This document shows positions 36,301 through 47,367 of a stretch of 64,000 nt of DNA, in pieces. The translations under genes and the position numbers were made by a program. Position 1 is the stretch's first letter. The number at the start of each line of letters is the position of its first letter. A model generated the notes under the pieces. That model did not search any database. It saw nothing but the letters and a program-made list of their open reading frames with translations, and was not told the origin of the DNA. The DNA lies in the NCBI GenBank assembly GCA_020744425.1, contig JAGMUV010000002.1:3268501-3332500 (forward strand), in the 5' to 3' direction. The DNA is from Dactylonectria macrodidyma (taxonomy: Eukaryota > Ascomycota > Sordariomycetes > Hypocreales > Nectriaceae).

Positions 36301-37476
36301 GCCTCCAGGTGTCTCACAGAGCAGCGCATGGAGGAACTTGACAAGGTGGATGACTTTCGCCGGGAGAAGGAGGCCGAAAGACAGGCGTTGGGACGGGTAC
36401 TGGAGGGCAACAACGAAGTTGACCGTTCCTTGGCCTACCTGTCGTCATCTGCCACCAATGTCACAATGCGCTGGCAGCAGGGTCACTTTGTGGGAGGTGG
36501 GACGTTTGGCAACGTGTACGCGGCTATGAACCTCGACACAGGCCATTTGATGGCCGTCAAGGAGATACGACTCCAGGATCCCAAACTGATACCCACCATT
36601 GCCGAACAGATCCGGGAAGAAATGGGCGTGCTTGAGGTCCTCGATCATCCCAACGTGGTTCAATACTATGGCATCGAAGTCCACCGAGATCGAGTGTACA
36701 TCTTTATGGAGTTCTGCTCGGGTGGCTCCCTGTCTAATTTGCTGGAACATGGGCGAATTGAGGATGAACAGGTCATTATGGTTTACGCGCTCCAGCTACT
36801 CGAGGGTCTCGTATACCTTCACGAGAGTCGCATCGCTCATCGAGATATCAAGCCAGAAAGTAGGTACAAACCTGTCTGGAATTTTTTTTTTTGGGCATTG
36901 TTCGCAGGCTAACTTGGACGCAAAGATATCCTCCTCGACCACAATGGCATCATCAAATACGTCGATTTCGGCGCTGCCAAGGTGATTGCTCGCCAGGGCC
37001 GCACTCTGGCGGGTGAAGGTCACAGTAGTTCGCAGCCAAATCGATCTATGACAGGAACACCAATGTACATGTCACCTGAAGTAATCAAAGGGGAGAACCC
37101 TGGTAGGGCTGGATCGGTGGATATTTGGTCTCTTGGCTGTGTCATCTTAGAGATGGCTACCGGTCGAAGGCCGTGGGCTAACCTCGACAACGAGTGGGCA
37201 ATCATGTACAATATTGCACAAGGAAACCCGCCCCAGCTGCCATCCCCCGACCAGTTGAGTCCCCAGGGCATAGATTTCTTGAAGAAATGCTTTGCGCGGG
37301 ATCCTCGAAACCGAGCGACGGCCGTCGAGTTGCTTCAACATGAATGGATCATCTCCATTCGAAGTCAGGTTGTGGAGCCAGCCACGCCAAGCGACACCAG
37401 CGGGTCGGCCCAGTCAACTCCGACGGTAGCTTCTGTATCTAGCAGAGGAGGTTTGGGAGCCGACGGGTTTTACTAG
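33379..37476 (+). CDS. MAP kinase kinase kinase, Ssk2/Ssk22 type (HOG pathway)
   Basis: Model: join(33379..36859,36926..37476), 1343 aa. The start MTDASPRAVRFSGTEDEARA is chosen as the first ATG of the frame. The single 66-nt intron interrupts the catalytic loop codon: HRDIKPE, then N-ILLDHNG after splicing. Residues 1-170 are disordered. A long helical regulatory region covers about 170-1020. The Ser/Thr kinase domain spans about 1030-1305: glycine loop GGGTFGNVYA (about 1039-1048), AVKE lysine at about 1061, HRDIKPEN at 1154-1161, DFG at about 1174-1176, GTPMYMSPEV in the activation segment, and DIWSLGCVILEM. It closes with a Ser/Thr-rich tail. Length and architecture match Ssk2-type MAPKKKs of moulds (OS-4 in Neurospora). 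In the family it is activated by the response regulator Ssk1 and phosphorylates Pbs2 in the osmotic, oxidative and phenylpyrrole-fungicide response. No HOG partner gene lies nearby. Confidence 0.95.
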
Positions 37477-37880
37477 AGGCTGGGAAATAATACGTGCTTC
37501 GCTTAGTATGGGGGGTTCTTGTATTTATTTGGAGGTGCCCAAATGAATGCAGGAGAAGGATGAATGAAGGAGTTGAATTTTCCTTACGTCTTTTCTAAGG
37601 GGAATTCTGAGAACCATCAGGCCGAATTTGCGTGAGCGATGAGTTTGGAGTTGGCTAATTAAGCTATTTAAGCTGTTCTATAATTAGGTAGGCGCGGGGA
37701 TGGCATGTCAGCTGGAGAGGAATGGAATGGATCAATGATGGGTGGTCATGACGGCAATATTGGACCAGTGCATACGATTAGATACGAAATACCATTCGAT
37801 AATATGGGGGGTTTATGTATACAACAGTAATTGAGGAGTTTTGTTCGGTTGATGTGAGCGTCCTTCTACGTAGATACTTA

Positions 37881-37894
37881 CCTACCTAGGTAGG
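37881..37894. repeat. Perfect 14-bp palindrome CCTACCTAGGTAGG
   Basis: The sequence equals its reverse complement over 14 bases. Same core as motifs near 15060-15210, 31383-31413, 40232-40288 and 62508-62533. Confidence 0.95.
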
Positions 37895-38127
37895 CCATGT
37901 TCATCTTCATCTTCATTGGGCTGCTGCTATCTCCCGTCATGTCCGTCATCTCGGCGGGGAAGGCCCCGCTCAGCGCGGGGAGGGCCGAAGCGGAGAGACT
38001 TTGATAAGCACCTGCCGACCTGGGACAGACTGGACAGAGTACAAAGCCAGAAATCATAAATATTCCAAGAAACGTGTTTCATCACCCACCATCGACATTT
38101 TGCGACAAGATATATACTTGAGTAAGC

Positions 38128-38148
38128 AAAAAAAAAAAAAAAAAAAAA
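38128..38148 (+). repeat. A21 tract in the deaminase leader
   Basis: Twenty-one consecutive A ending 9 nt before the cytidine deaminase ATG, so probably inside the transcribed leader. Confidence 0.9.
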
Positions 38149-38157
38149 GGAACTGTC

Positions 38158-38848
38158 ATGGCGACACCAGAGATCATCTCAAGCGGCGACGCGGCCAAGA
38201 CAGCCGAGACGTGCGCGGCGTTCGGGCTGAGCGAGGCCGAGTTTTCGGAGCTCCGGACGCGGGCAACGGCGGCCAAGGCGACGGCGTACTGCCCGTACAG
38301 CGAGTTCCGGGTGGGCGCGACGCTGCTGGCGGGCGATGGGAGCTTCATCAGCGGCGCCAACGTCGAGAACGCGAGCTATCCCGTGGGGACGTGTGCCGAG
38401 CGAGTTGCCCTCGGGACCGCCGTGACGGCTGGCTATCGAGGCTTCAGGGCCCTGGCCGTGGCTACGGACATTTCGCCGCCGGCGAGTCCTTGCGGGATGT
38501 GTAGGCAGTTGTCAGTTTTTCCCTGCTTCTTTTCCCGGCCCCTCTTCTGATCCTCCTTCCTTTGCCGTGCGTGCCTCTGGTTGGATCAGTCTCCGTTCGA
38601 TGGGGCTCTCGCCAGATGATCGGGGTTGCTAAGGCCAAACAGTATTCGAGAGTTCTGCACCGTCGACACGCCCATCATAATGTTCGACAAGAACGAGGAC
38701 TACGTCGTCCTCCAGCTCAAGCAGGTTCGTTCTCTGTACACTCTCATGTCGTACTCTTCACCTGAGAGACTGATGCGTCGTCAAGCTTCTTCCCATGTCG
38801 TTTGGACCCGAGCAACTGCCACGCCCTGGAGCCCGGGAAACGGCGTAG
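38158..38848 (+). CDS. Cytidine deaminase
   Basis: Model: join(38158..38510,38643..38724,38786..38848), 165 aa. The homotetramer-type cytidine deaminase pattern is complete: CPYSEFRVGATLL, then NVENASYPVGTCAERVALG with the catalytic C-A-E (zinc-binding Cys and proton-shuttle Glu), then SPCGMCRQFIREFC with the two further zinc-binding cysteines. It closes with LLPMSFGPEQLPRPG, the usual family ending. The enzyme converts cytidine and deoxycytidine to uridine and deoxyuridine in pyrimidine salvage. The usual monomer is about 130-150 aa; here there is a short N-terminal extension (about 35 residues, MATPEIISSGDAAKTAET...). Both introns are phase-consistent. Without splicing, the first exon would end with a frame lacking part of the active-site environment. 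Confidence 0.95.
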
Positions 38849-40895
38849 TTATGGATGGGCAAGAGACGACCTTGTTTCTTGCATGTGCCATTTTTGTCGG
38901 AGACATACGCACACGCAACGCGCATGGTTTTGGCCGGCAGACACTCAAGTTACATCGACAACACGCACGCTTTATCGGCTTTGGCCAGATCGGGTGGCAT
39001 GACGGTTACGTTGGTGGGTTGCATCTGCTAGGAGAGCGATCGTGGAGTTGATTGAATGTGGGGTAAAGCCTGCAGCATGGATGGAAGGCTGTTTCTCGAC
39101 TACTGTATACTACTCTACTGCACTTCGTATTTAGGAATGAGTGTAGGCGGCGAGGTGGGCTGCGTCTCGGGGAAGTCACAGAAGCGGGAGTATCAGAAGC
39201 CTCCAATAGACTGGCGTTTCGAACAAAGGCGCAACCAACGGGGAGACCAGGCTCATCAATGCCAAGGCCAAAAAGAAGCGTGAAGATTTTCCCTAAGACC
39301 AGAGACTACAGGCGTGCGCCCCCATCTGATTCCTCAGGCTACCTACTTGCGTGTCGACTGCTCTTCGCCGCATGACAGGACGGCGGGCGCGTTTGAGGGC
39401 CAAGAAGGACAAGGCAGCGTCATGTGTCGTTGGATGGTCGTATGACTTGCTACCGGCCACCCCCGGTGGAAAAGAAAATGTGCTGCTTGGCACAGAGACT
39501 TGAGAGGCGCATGGAGTCAGGTATGGGGTAAGAAAAAGGTTGGCAAGGTATGGATGCAGAAGTCAACCCCGGAAGTCGAGGCCGCAAGTTGGCCCGATGA
39601 GCAAAACGGTTGGTTATATCAACGCTGCGTTGCTTTCTATTACCAAGCTGGGGGAGCATTGCGACGCCGAATGGAAGGGATCGACACGCCCAGACCCATA
39701 CGTATGCCCTTTAGGCACGGCAAAAGCATACGGAGAGAGTAATGACCGGGGATGTCCGGGCCGATGCAGGGTTGGTAGCATTTCCAACTAAGAAATCAAG
39801 ACGAATTGCAGAGGGGGAGGGGAAGTAGTTGGTGATAACCCACATGGCCCTACGACGACGATGCTGGAGTGCCTGATATGCCCTAGAGCGTGATTCCCTA
39901 TTACGTGCCTTATTCAAACACCCCCTCTCATGGGTCCCATCTAGGACGGAGAGCAAAATGCGACTCATGGATGGGGTTTCCTTTGGGTCACTTAAGAAAT
40001 AAGAATGCCACTTATGCCACCAGCCCATCTGCATCCATATAGCCATCCATCATCCATGCCTGAATCAGTGTCAGACGCCCGCGCCCTTGTGTGCCGACGA
40101 GCTACTGCGGCCTCGACACCCATACATACTATGTAGGGAGTGCTGCAGGGCCTACAGCAGCATTGAATTACAGCTGCAGCAGCGCATTACAGTACAGGCT
40201 ACCGCAGCGACTACAGCACTGCGGCGACACCTAGGATACCTGTACCTACCTACCTAGGTACATACTTACCCAGGTAGGCGTACCTACAATGGGAGTGTGT
40301 GTACCACATGCCTCAAGCTGCTCGCTGGTGCAGAGTCTGGAGGCCATCATCAATATAGTATCATCAAATTCACCATTTTATCAACTCTTTTCATTTACTA
40401 CTACGTATGATACTGCTCCACGACTCTGGCGACAAGGTTCGTCTAAGTAGAGAACCAGCGGCCAGTCGTCCTATTTCCGTTCTAGAGCCCTGATTTTTGC
40501 ATTCCCCTCTCCCCCCCGCAATCGCACGCCCCTCCTTCACGCAATACAAACCCGCAGCTTCAAAGCCTGTTTGCGAGAAGCATGTTGGAGCCATCCCCCG
40601 GCACTCGACCTGTCAAAAATGCCCGCAAATGCGCGCCAATCGGATGGCCTTGATTCGGCTCGAAACCATCGTCCAGTCACCCTGTCGACGCTGTTATAAG
40701 ATCTAAGTATCTCTAGTCTCTCGCAGGGGGGCCCTTTGCGTGGCATTTCCCCAGAGAGCTTTGCCAAGAGCCGTCCAGCCCTTGTCCCCCTTCATTCTCC
40801 TCAAAGGGTTTCCACTCCTGACCTTCATAGGCACCAGAGACAGCTTCTTCCATTTGTTTTGTTTGCCAATTGTTCTCTGTGAATATTAGCCCACC
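38849..40895. other. 2 kb spacer before the sugar-porter pseudogene
   Basis: No supported gene. Around 40140-40225 there are repeated CTACAGCA/GCAGCA-type words, followed by a CTACC/TAGGTA cluster (40232-40288). Confidence 0.6.
40232..40288. repeat. Cluster of TACCT/AGGTA palindromic words
   Basis: Contains TACCTACCTACCTAGGTA followed by ACCCAGGTAGGCGTACCTAC. Related to the palindrome at 37881-37894. Confidence 0.85.
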
Positions 40896-42709
40896 ATGGA
40901 GAAGCTTCCCGAGATCAGTGAGTTTGGCCCGTGGTTGCTCCCATTGCTCTCTTGCGCACTTGAGCTTCGTCGCTGACCAATTGTACCTCCAGCAAACACC
41001 TGCTTTGTGGCCCTGGTGGCCACCGTGGGTGGCATGCTTTTCGGATTCGATATTTCTTCCATGGCTGCCATTGTCACCACCGAGCAATACATCCACTACT
41101 TCGACAACTCTAGCGGTGTCAAGCAAGGCACCATCGGTTCAGCCCTTGCTGCTGGATCCGTCGTCGGCTCTCTGATCGCCGGTCCCATCTCTGATAAATG
41201 GGGACGACGTGACAGGTAAGGAAGGTCCTTGCGGCGTTTTCGAGCTCAATCATAAGCATGCCTTCTGAAAACGACCCCCCAGTATCATGTTTGCTTGTAT
41301 TTGGTGGTTGGTTGGCACTGCTGTGCAAGTTGCCACCAACGGATTTGGATCTCTTGTCGCTGGCCGTGTCCTCCACGCCATCTGTTTTGGCATCACATCC
41401 TCTCAGGTCCCCGTTTACCTCGCCTAGATTGCCAAGCGAGTTCGTACACCATCTTTCAGGTGTTGCAGAAGACAAGTTACTCACCCTTCTACAGGAACGC
41501 CATGGACGTATCGTTATTATTTAGCAACTCGCTGTTGAATGGGGCATTCTCATCATGTACTTGCACCTACCCATCTAATAGAGCTTCTTGCTAGCCTAGT
41601 GTTTTAGGTACTTTACTAGCTACGGATGCGGCTACATAATGGGCACCGCGTCATTCCGAACTGCTTGGGGAACCCTATTCATCCCCTGCGTCTTTCTTAT
41701 GGTCGGTCTTCCTTTCCTCCCTCGATCCCCCGGATGGCTCGCCAAGGTTAGCCGCGAAGAGGAGGCCATCCAAACCCTGGCCGACATTCAGGCGGGAGGC
41801 GACAGGCATGATGCCCTTGTCATTGCCGAATGACGCGAGATTTCCGAGACCCTCGCCAGTGAATGGGAGTCTGGCTCCGGCTGGAGAAATTTTATCAAGA
41901 ACGGCATGTGGAAGCGGACCCTGGCTGGATTGTCGGTCCAGGCCTGGCAGCAGATGAGCGGTGCGAACGTCATGGTTTGTAAGTGTGCAACTATTTTCCC
42001 TTGGTTGTGATACAAGTGAAATCGCTGGACTGCCTGTTTCTTGTCGTCCAGTCAAGACTCCACTTGCCATTCCCCCCACCAAATAAACATCCGACCCCCA
42101 CTTCCCCGCCTCCCACCGGCCGGCCCCACAACCGACCCTTTCCTTACCCTAGACAAGCCAGAATCAGGGAAATCCAATTCAGCATAGTTGAGCGCATGGC
42201 ACTCAAGATATTCAAGTACGAAGCTGTGCTTACTTTTCTGTTTAGACTACATGCACTATGTGTTCCAGATGGCCAATCTCACTGGCAAGATCAACCTTAT
42301 CACGGCCGGAGTTCAGTACGCCCTGTTCATCATTTTTACCACGGTCATGTTCTTCTTCATCGACAAGACCGGGCGATGCTCCCTCCTTGGGTGGGGAGCG
42401 GTAGGCATGAGTTTGCGCCGCTTTGTCGTCGGCGGAATGCTCGAGAGCTACGGTGTCGACGTTCCCGGAGGTGTCGAAGGAAACGCAAACGTGGCCATCC
42501 GTGTGACTGGATCTCCTGCCCACACGGTCATCGCCTTTAGCTACCTTTTGATCATCATCTACGCTCTGACTCTCGCCCCCGTGGCTTGGAAGACTAAGAA
42601 GGGCAGTTCGCGTCTCGAAGCCGAGGTGGCGGCCGCCCAGGAGGCCAAGGATAAGGGCAAACTTGACCTGCTCGAGCGGGAGCTCCCGGGACACCTGGAG
42701 AAGTCTTAG
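40896..42709 (+). pseudogene. Decayed MFS sugar porter (hexose transporter-like)
   Basis: Homology to fungal sugar porters is clear. It starts MEKLPEIT-NTCFVALVATVGGMLFGFD (exons 40896..40917 and 40993..41215), followed by GPISDKWGRRD and, from 41283, the TM3-4 region ending SSQVPVYLA. In-frame stops then break it: TAG at 41425-41427 where sugar porters have Glu (the YLAE-IAKR context), TAG at 41522-41524 in VII-*-QLAVEWGILIM where Gln is expected, and TGA at 41831-41833 after LVIAE. Further exons resemble GTASFRTAWGTLFIP (about 41639 on), AGLSVQAWQQMSGANVMV and, after a long 267-nt intron-like gap (41979-42245), YVFQMANLTGKINLITAGVQ. At about 42587-42590 the TM10 sequence LTLAPVAW runs directly into the hydrophilic tail KTKKGSSRLEAEV. 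TM11, TM12 and the PETKG motif are missing, roughly 80-90 residues compared with the family. Not functional as a sugar permease. Confidence 0.88.
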
Positions 42710-43652
42710 ATGGTAGGATGGATGTCAGGATTGCGATGGCCTGGATATTGGAAGAGGGAGGGAATCTTGTGTGGGTTTGTAGTATTAGTCGATTTAGGCT
42801 ACGACAGCCGCCCATTGGTTGCAGAAGCCGTGATCGATACCTTCCCCAATCAACCCACCTCGATATGTCGACCATTAAGCCACTGGCTAGGTGACTCGTT
42901 GGCTGGTGATTTAGTTGTCGTTGAGTCGGTAGATAAGTACAATTGCGGTCTGCAAACTCGCAAGACTCCTAGGGTCAGGGCTAGCAAGATTTTGTCAGGA
43001 AGATCGCAAGATTGCTGCGGCCGGGCCTTCGATACGGGGTATTGGACTTTGTGGCGATTACCTTTCCTACTCAAATTCGAATACATTGTTGAGGCCAGCA
43101 GCATGGTTGCAGTCGCTGCGACAGCTTGTAAAGGCCCCGTACGTACGGGCGGGCAATTGCTGGCCTGCGTGTTCTGTGGTGCTTTTCGATAGACCTGTCG
43201 CATTTGCCTGGTTCACTCGGCATCGTAGGTTAGGTTGGGACTGAGAGCAAGGTGAATACGTAGGCCAATACCAGCATCAAATGGCTTAACATCCGCAAGC
43301 AATCAAGCCAGTCTTCTGTCGATGTTTAGGTGAATTACCAAACCAGATTATGGCCCACGTCTGACACCGCTCTATGGTCTGTCATACATGTCAAATTCTA
43401 TCTCTTGCAATTGTGGGCTTTGGGCTTTGTAAGTAATTTGCTTACGTTTGTATATGTTAGGAGGCAGTTATTGAGTAGAGGTCTGGTGAGCCATTTGTTG
43501 GTTGTCACATGGAAGGTGCTGGACAGGATGGTCCCCGTGCACTCTCCACTGGCTTGAACCGTTCGTTCCGTTTCGGTACCTGAAGAGTTTCAGTCAATAC
43601 GAAGTGACAGTGCCACACCGTCTAATCGTTGTTATGCACTAATCCAGCGGCA

Positions 43653-43672
43653 GCAATGCATGCATGCATGCA
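43653..43672. repeat. (GCAT)n microsatellite
   Basis: About five GCAT units in tandem. The run is self-complementary. Confidence 0.85.
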
Positions 43673-44688
43673 TGTACGGGCTGGTACCGACACACTGGCA
43701 ACCCGACGACTGGCAAATTGGCAACAGGTAACAACACAGAATCAGAGTCAGAGTCAGTGTCAGTGCTTCAATCTCATGGCATGGCTCAGAAGGATCGAGA
43801 CGCCATTCGTTCAAACCATGGCCTAAAACAAAGGTGGCGGCTGGGCTTGCGACAGATTCGGCATCCTTGGTTGGCCCTACGAGTCGCTAGGCACATTTGC
43901 GAACGAATCGCTGCATGCCCTCCTAAGATGCCCCTAGTAGGTACCCTTGCCGCTGGGAGACCCCTAAAAGGGAATCCCCACAAACGCACGCGCATCGAAC
44001 TGTAGAGTGCCGTTGCCTGGGCAGGTCTTGGAGAGTGACGGAGCGTTCCGGCATGACAGATGCTGATCCTTTTGTTGGCACTGGCCATGGAGAATCTGGC
44101 AAGGTTGGCCCTGGAAAAAAACAACAGACCAGGGGGAGGAGAAAGAGCGAATCAAAGAAAAGACTCGAGTGAGGATGAAGACGCGAACCGGCGAGGTCGG
44201 AGTGGCAACCAGACTCAGGAACCCGCGCCAGGAACCGACCCATCCAAGCTGTCATCTCCACGCGGCCCTTTGGGGTCTTGGTACAGAAACGTGGTACATA
44301 CAAGAACATCTTGAAGAAGGATGCGCCCTTTTGGATACTCAAAAAAGGCGCTAGGATTAATCTAGCCGCCACAGGACATTGGGCAATGCGCTACGGAGGG
44401 AAAGGGAGGGTGTGCAATAATTAGTCACCTTTCGGACGCCTTCTGATGTTCTGGAAGGGCGGCGTCAAACGCCCCGGCGTCAACTTTGATTCTTGGCCGG
44501 GGAGGGCGAGCCCGGAGACATACTGTATGTTGAACTGATTTTTTGCCTCCTGCCATCTTTTTTTGGCGGAATATTAGTCATTTGGCACGCCCTGCCCGGG
44601 ACTTGATGGATTTCAAAGCTGGAGGAACGTGCCAAGATGACAGTTTTGAGGGAAGGGGGTATTTACATTGGCTCGAGTAACAGGTCGT

Positions 44689-44721
44689 GTCTTGTCAATG
44701 TCTTGTCAATGTCTTGTTATT
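44689..44721. repeat. 11-bp tandem repeat GTCTTGTCAAT
   Basis: Two perfect copies (44689-44699, 44700-44710) and a third with two changes (44711-44721). Confidence 0.93.
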
Positions 44722-45959
44722 GTCTCGACTTTTGCACGAAGCATGACTGCTGCGCGCCCTCAAGGGTACATCGACGCCCTACTCCAGTAATTTACAGCGC
44801 GCTGGCTGGAAGGGCGGAGGCGTGGCCGGCGGTACCGTTGCCACCTGGAAACTTCAATTCCCTCTCTGTAGCGCTGCCGGGCTAGGCCACTCTGCGACTG
44901 TCGCTGGGTCAGTATGCACTGTTCGCTGGGCCACTATGCTGCAACTGGGCACCCGGCACACACCTGGCACAACCCAACCCACTGCGTCGCCCACGTCGTC
45001 GCACGTTCCTCCTGGCGGTCACTCCTAGCGAGAGTCCCCTCCTGGGTGGTAGCAAACAGTCCCTCCCAAGCCTCCCCTAAAAGCGGGCGTCACAGGGCCG
45101 TCGTCACTCGTCACACACCAGTTGGCACCACGCGCTCAGTGCATCAGGCCCCATCCTACTCGCTGGACGGGTTCACGCTTCATCACGCCTCCATAGCTTC
45201 ATCTTCCTCCTCCTCCCCCTACTCCCCCTCTCACAACACTAACACCAGCAACGACGCCTCACAACTCAGCCCGTTCTCCTTCGTCTTGTCATTTTTCCCG
45301 CCATCCTCGTTCTCACTTCACACCCCCTTCGGGCCCCCGCTGCCGTTTTCCCCTTGACCTTTATCCCTCTACCTTGTCCGCCTAGAATTCGACACTGTTT
45401 TCCCCTTCTTTCTCGTCCTTAATTTATTCCTTCCGTTCACCGCTTGCCCGCCGTCATTCCGGCCCGCTGCACCTCCTCCAGCGCTACTTCTCCTCTCCGT
45501 ATCCCACTCCATATCCCTCCCACTCACTCCATATCCCTATCTGTCTCTCTCCCTCTCCTCCTCCTCCTCCCTCTCCCTCAATCGACCCCAGCGCTTCCAT
45601 CCCGACCAACTCAACTTCTCCACCCCCGCCTTTTCATCCAGCCCGCCCCTTGGAGATACCGTCACGACGAAGCCCTTTGGTTTGGGTCGGCAGATGAGAG
45701 CATCGCATCGTTCCGCCCGCTAGCTGCTCCCTCCCTTACAGCGATTATTCGCCCATCCATCCCATCACCAAACTCACTAGCTCGCCACGGCGCTAAGCCG
45801 CTCCTTCGATAACCTCTCCCTAGGTAGCTGTGCTTGTGCTTGGACAGCTTCCTTCCCTCGTCCCACTCACGATCAATTCGTTTCCAACTCAACACATGTC
45901 ATCGCCCTCGTGACGAACACTGGGTGGCCTGACGACCCATCCCGCATACCACCGCCGCC

Positions 45960-47003
45960 ATGGAGCCCGTTCCTGAGACGGAGCGGATGGAGGAGTTTCG
46001 GCCGTCTCCCGTGCCGTCGGCTCCTGCAGTACCCGCGCTGCGAATACACAACCCCAAGTCGGCCTCTAACAAGCCTCTCTCGACCAAACCGCTGTCGACG
46101 CTGTCGACCCTCGATGTCGACGTCCTCCGCAAGCCAAACCTGAGACGCAGCACCGATCCGAGTCCCATCTCGAGCTCGCCTGCCTCTCCCGCCTCACCCT
46201 CATGGTCCACCTCCACCTTCATTCCATACCGTCCCCGAAACGCCTCCCCGCTGTCAGGTGCCCACTCGCGATCTCGCTCCACCACCAGCCTCGCTCCTCC
46301 CATGTCCCGCACCCAGTCCATGCCCGGCGTCAACGGCTCTGGTCACATCCTCTTTTCCCCCCAGCAGCGTCGCCCCGCCAGCCCCTCGGGCTCTCCGAGT
46401 CGTGTACGCGTCCCGCGAAAGCCATCCGACGACGCCTTCCCTCCAACCTCGCCCATTCGAGCCTCGGTTCTCGAGCCTGAGCGACTGCATGGCGAGAGAC
46501 GGAGTAGCTCGCCCATCTTTGGCGTTTCGACCAGCACACCCGCCCGAATGAGGCGACCTTCGTCTCCCCTGCGGACCGTCACTCATTCGAGCACAGGATC
46601 GTTGACGACCTACCCCTCCACCCCATCATCTTCCATCTCATCGGCATCTTCCCTGCGGAGCTATGATGCTCTCTCTGGCAGCTACGGCACTGCCTTCTCA
46701 TCTGTACCCTCCACCCCAACATCTACGAGATCTCGTAGCCCCAGCATCTCCAGCCTGGAGACCATCCCCGACACGCCCGATGCAGAGGAGGAGGCGTTGG
46801 AAGCCGAACGCATCGCTCAGCTCAAGGCCGCAGCGGATGCCGCTGAGCGGGGTGAGTCCTCCGATTCCAAGGGACGGAGCAGCCTGGATGTGTCCCGTGG
46901 TCGAACTATGGGTTTTGGTTCGCGGGACAAGCGGAAGCGATGGAGTGTCTGTGGAGCTGAGCGGAGAGGTGACCTTGATCTCGAGACAATTTGGGAGGAC
47001 TGA
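45960..47003 (+). CDS. Ser/Pro-rich disordered protein with conserved-looking C-terminus
   Basis: Single exon, 347 aa, start MEPVPETERMEEFRPSPVPS. Composition is dominated by Ser, Pro, Thr and Arg, with many SP and TP sites (SPISSSPASPASPS, RSRSPSISS) that could be phosphorylated. A short acidic helix, DAEEEALEAERIAQLKAAAD (about residues 275-294), precedes a basic C-terminus ending KRWSVCGAERRGDLDLETIWED. The ending is unusually rich in Trp, Cys and charged residues for such a protein and may be a binding motif. I do not recognise the family. No signal peptide or membrane segment. Stop codons and reading frame are clean over 1 kb, which supports a real gene. Confidence 0.8.
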   Translation: MEPVPETERMEEFRPSPVPSAPAVPALRIHNPKSASNKPLSTKPLSTLSTLDVDVLRKPNLRRSTDPSPISSSPASPASPSWSTSTFIPYRPRNASPLSGAHSRSRSTTSLAPPMSRTQSMPGVNGSGHILFSPQQRRPASPSGSPSRVRVPRKPSDDAFPPTSPIRASVLEPERLHGERRSSSPIFGVSTSTPARMRRPSSPLRTVTHSSTGSLTTYPSTPSSSISSASSLRSYDALSGSYGTAFSSVPSTPTSTRSRSPSISSLETIPDTPDAEEEALEAERIAQLKAAADAAERGESSDSKGRSSLDVSRGRTMGFGSRDKRKRWSVCGAERRGDLDLETIWED

Positions 47004-47333
47004 GAGGCGACAGCTGAGACATGGCTGCTCGTCTTAATGGCTAGGTTTCTCCATGAGAAGCTAGAAGCTCGCATGGAGCGCGCGTCCACGCTGGACAAGG
47101 ACTTGATTGACTACGGATGCATCACGGGCGGTGGCTTGTTCATGAATTTTCGGCATATGCATATGGTTTTCGTTGGCAAAGGGCCACGACGGCGTTACTT
47201 GACCCTGTTTTGATACCCTCTCTGCACATCTGCATTGGTCCAATATTGCGGACTTTTTTCCCCACCCCAATTGAATTGGAGGTGTACTTTTTGTACGTTA
47301 CAGACGAATCACACGCTCTCTCTATGGTACTTG

Positions 47334-47367
<34 letters not shown>

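Larger units (their letters stand above)
37477..38157. other. Spacer between kinase and cytidine deaminase genes
   Basis: 3' region of the kinase and promoter of the deaminase. Contains the 14-bp perfect palindrome at 37881-37894, a TATATA at about 38110-38116 and an A21 tract at 38128-38148 just before the deaminase start codon. Confidence 0.65.
42710..45959. other. 3.2 kb spacer downstream of the pseudogene
   Basis: No supported gene. Contains a GCAT run (about 43653-43672), an 11-bp tandem repeat (44689-44721), and from about 45160 to 45900 pyrimidine-rich sequence that is probably the promoter and leader of the Ser-rich gene. Several 120-150 codon frames here (43923-44372, 44914-45357, 45444-45812) show only compositional bias. 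Confidence 0.6.

Noticed and set aside
43653..43672. GCAT run as CRISPR-like or regulatory array
   Set aside because: A simple microsatellite. CRISPR arrays are not expected in a fungal nucleus, and there are no spacers.
44914..45812. Two overlapping Ser/Pro/Leu-rich frames (+)
   Set aside because: These translate the CT-rich leader of the Ser-rich gene; composition explains the open frames.
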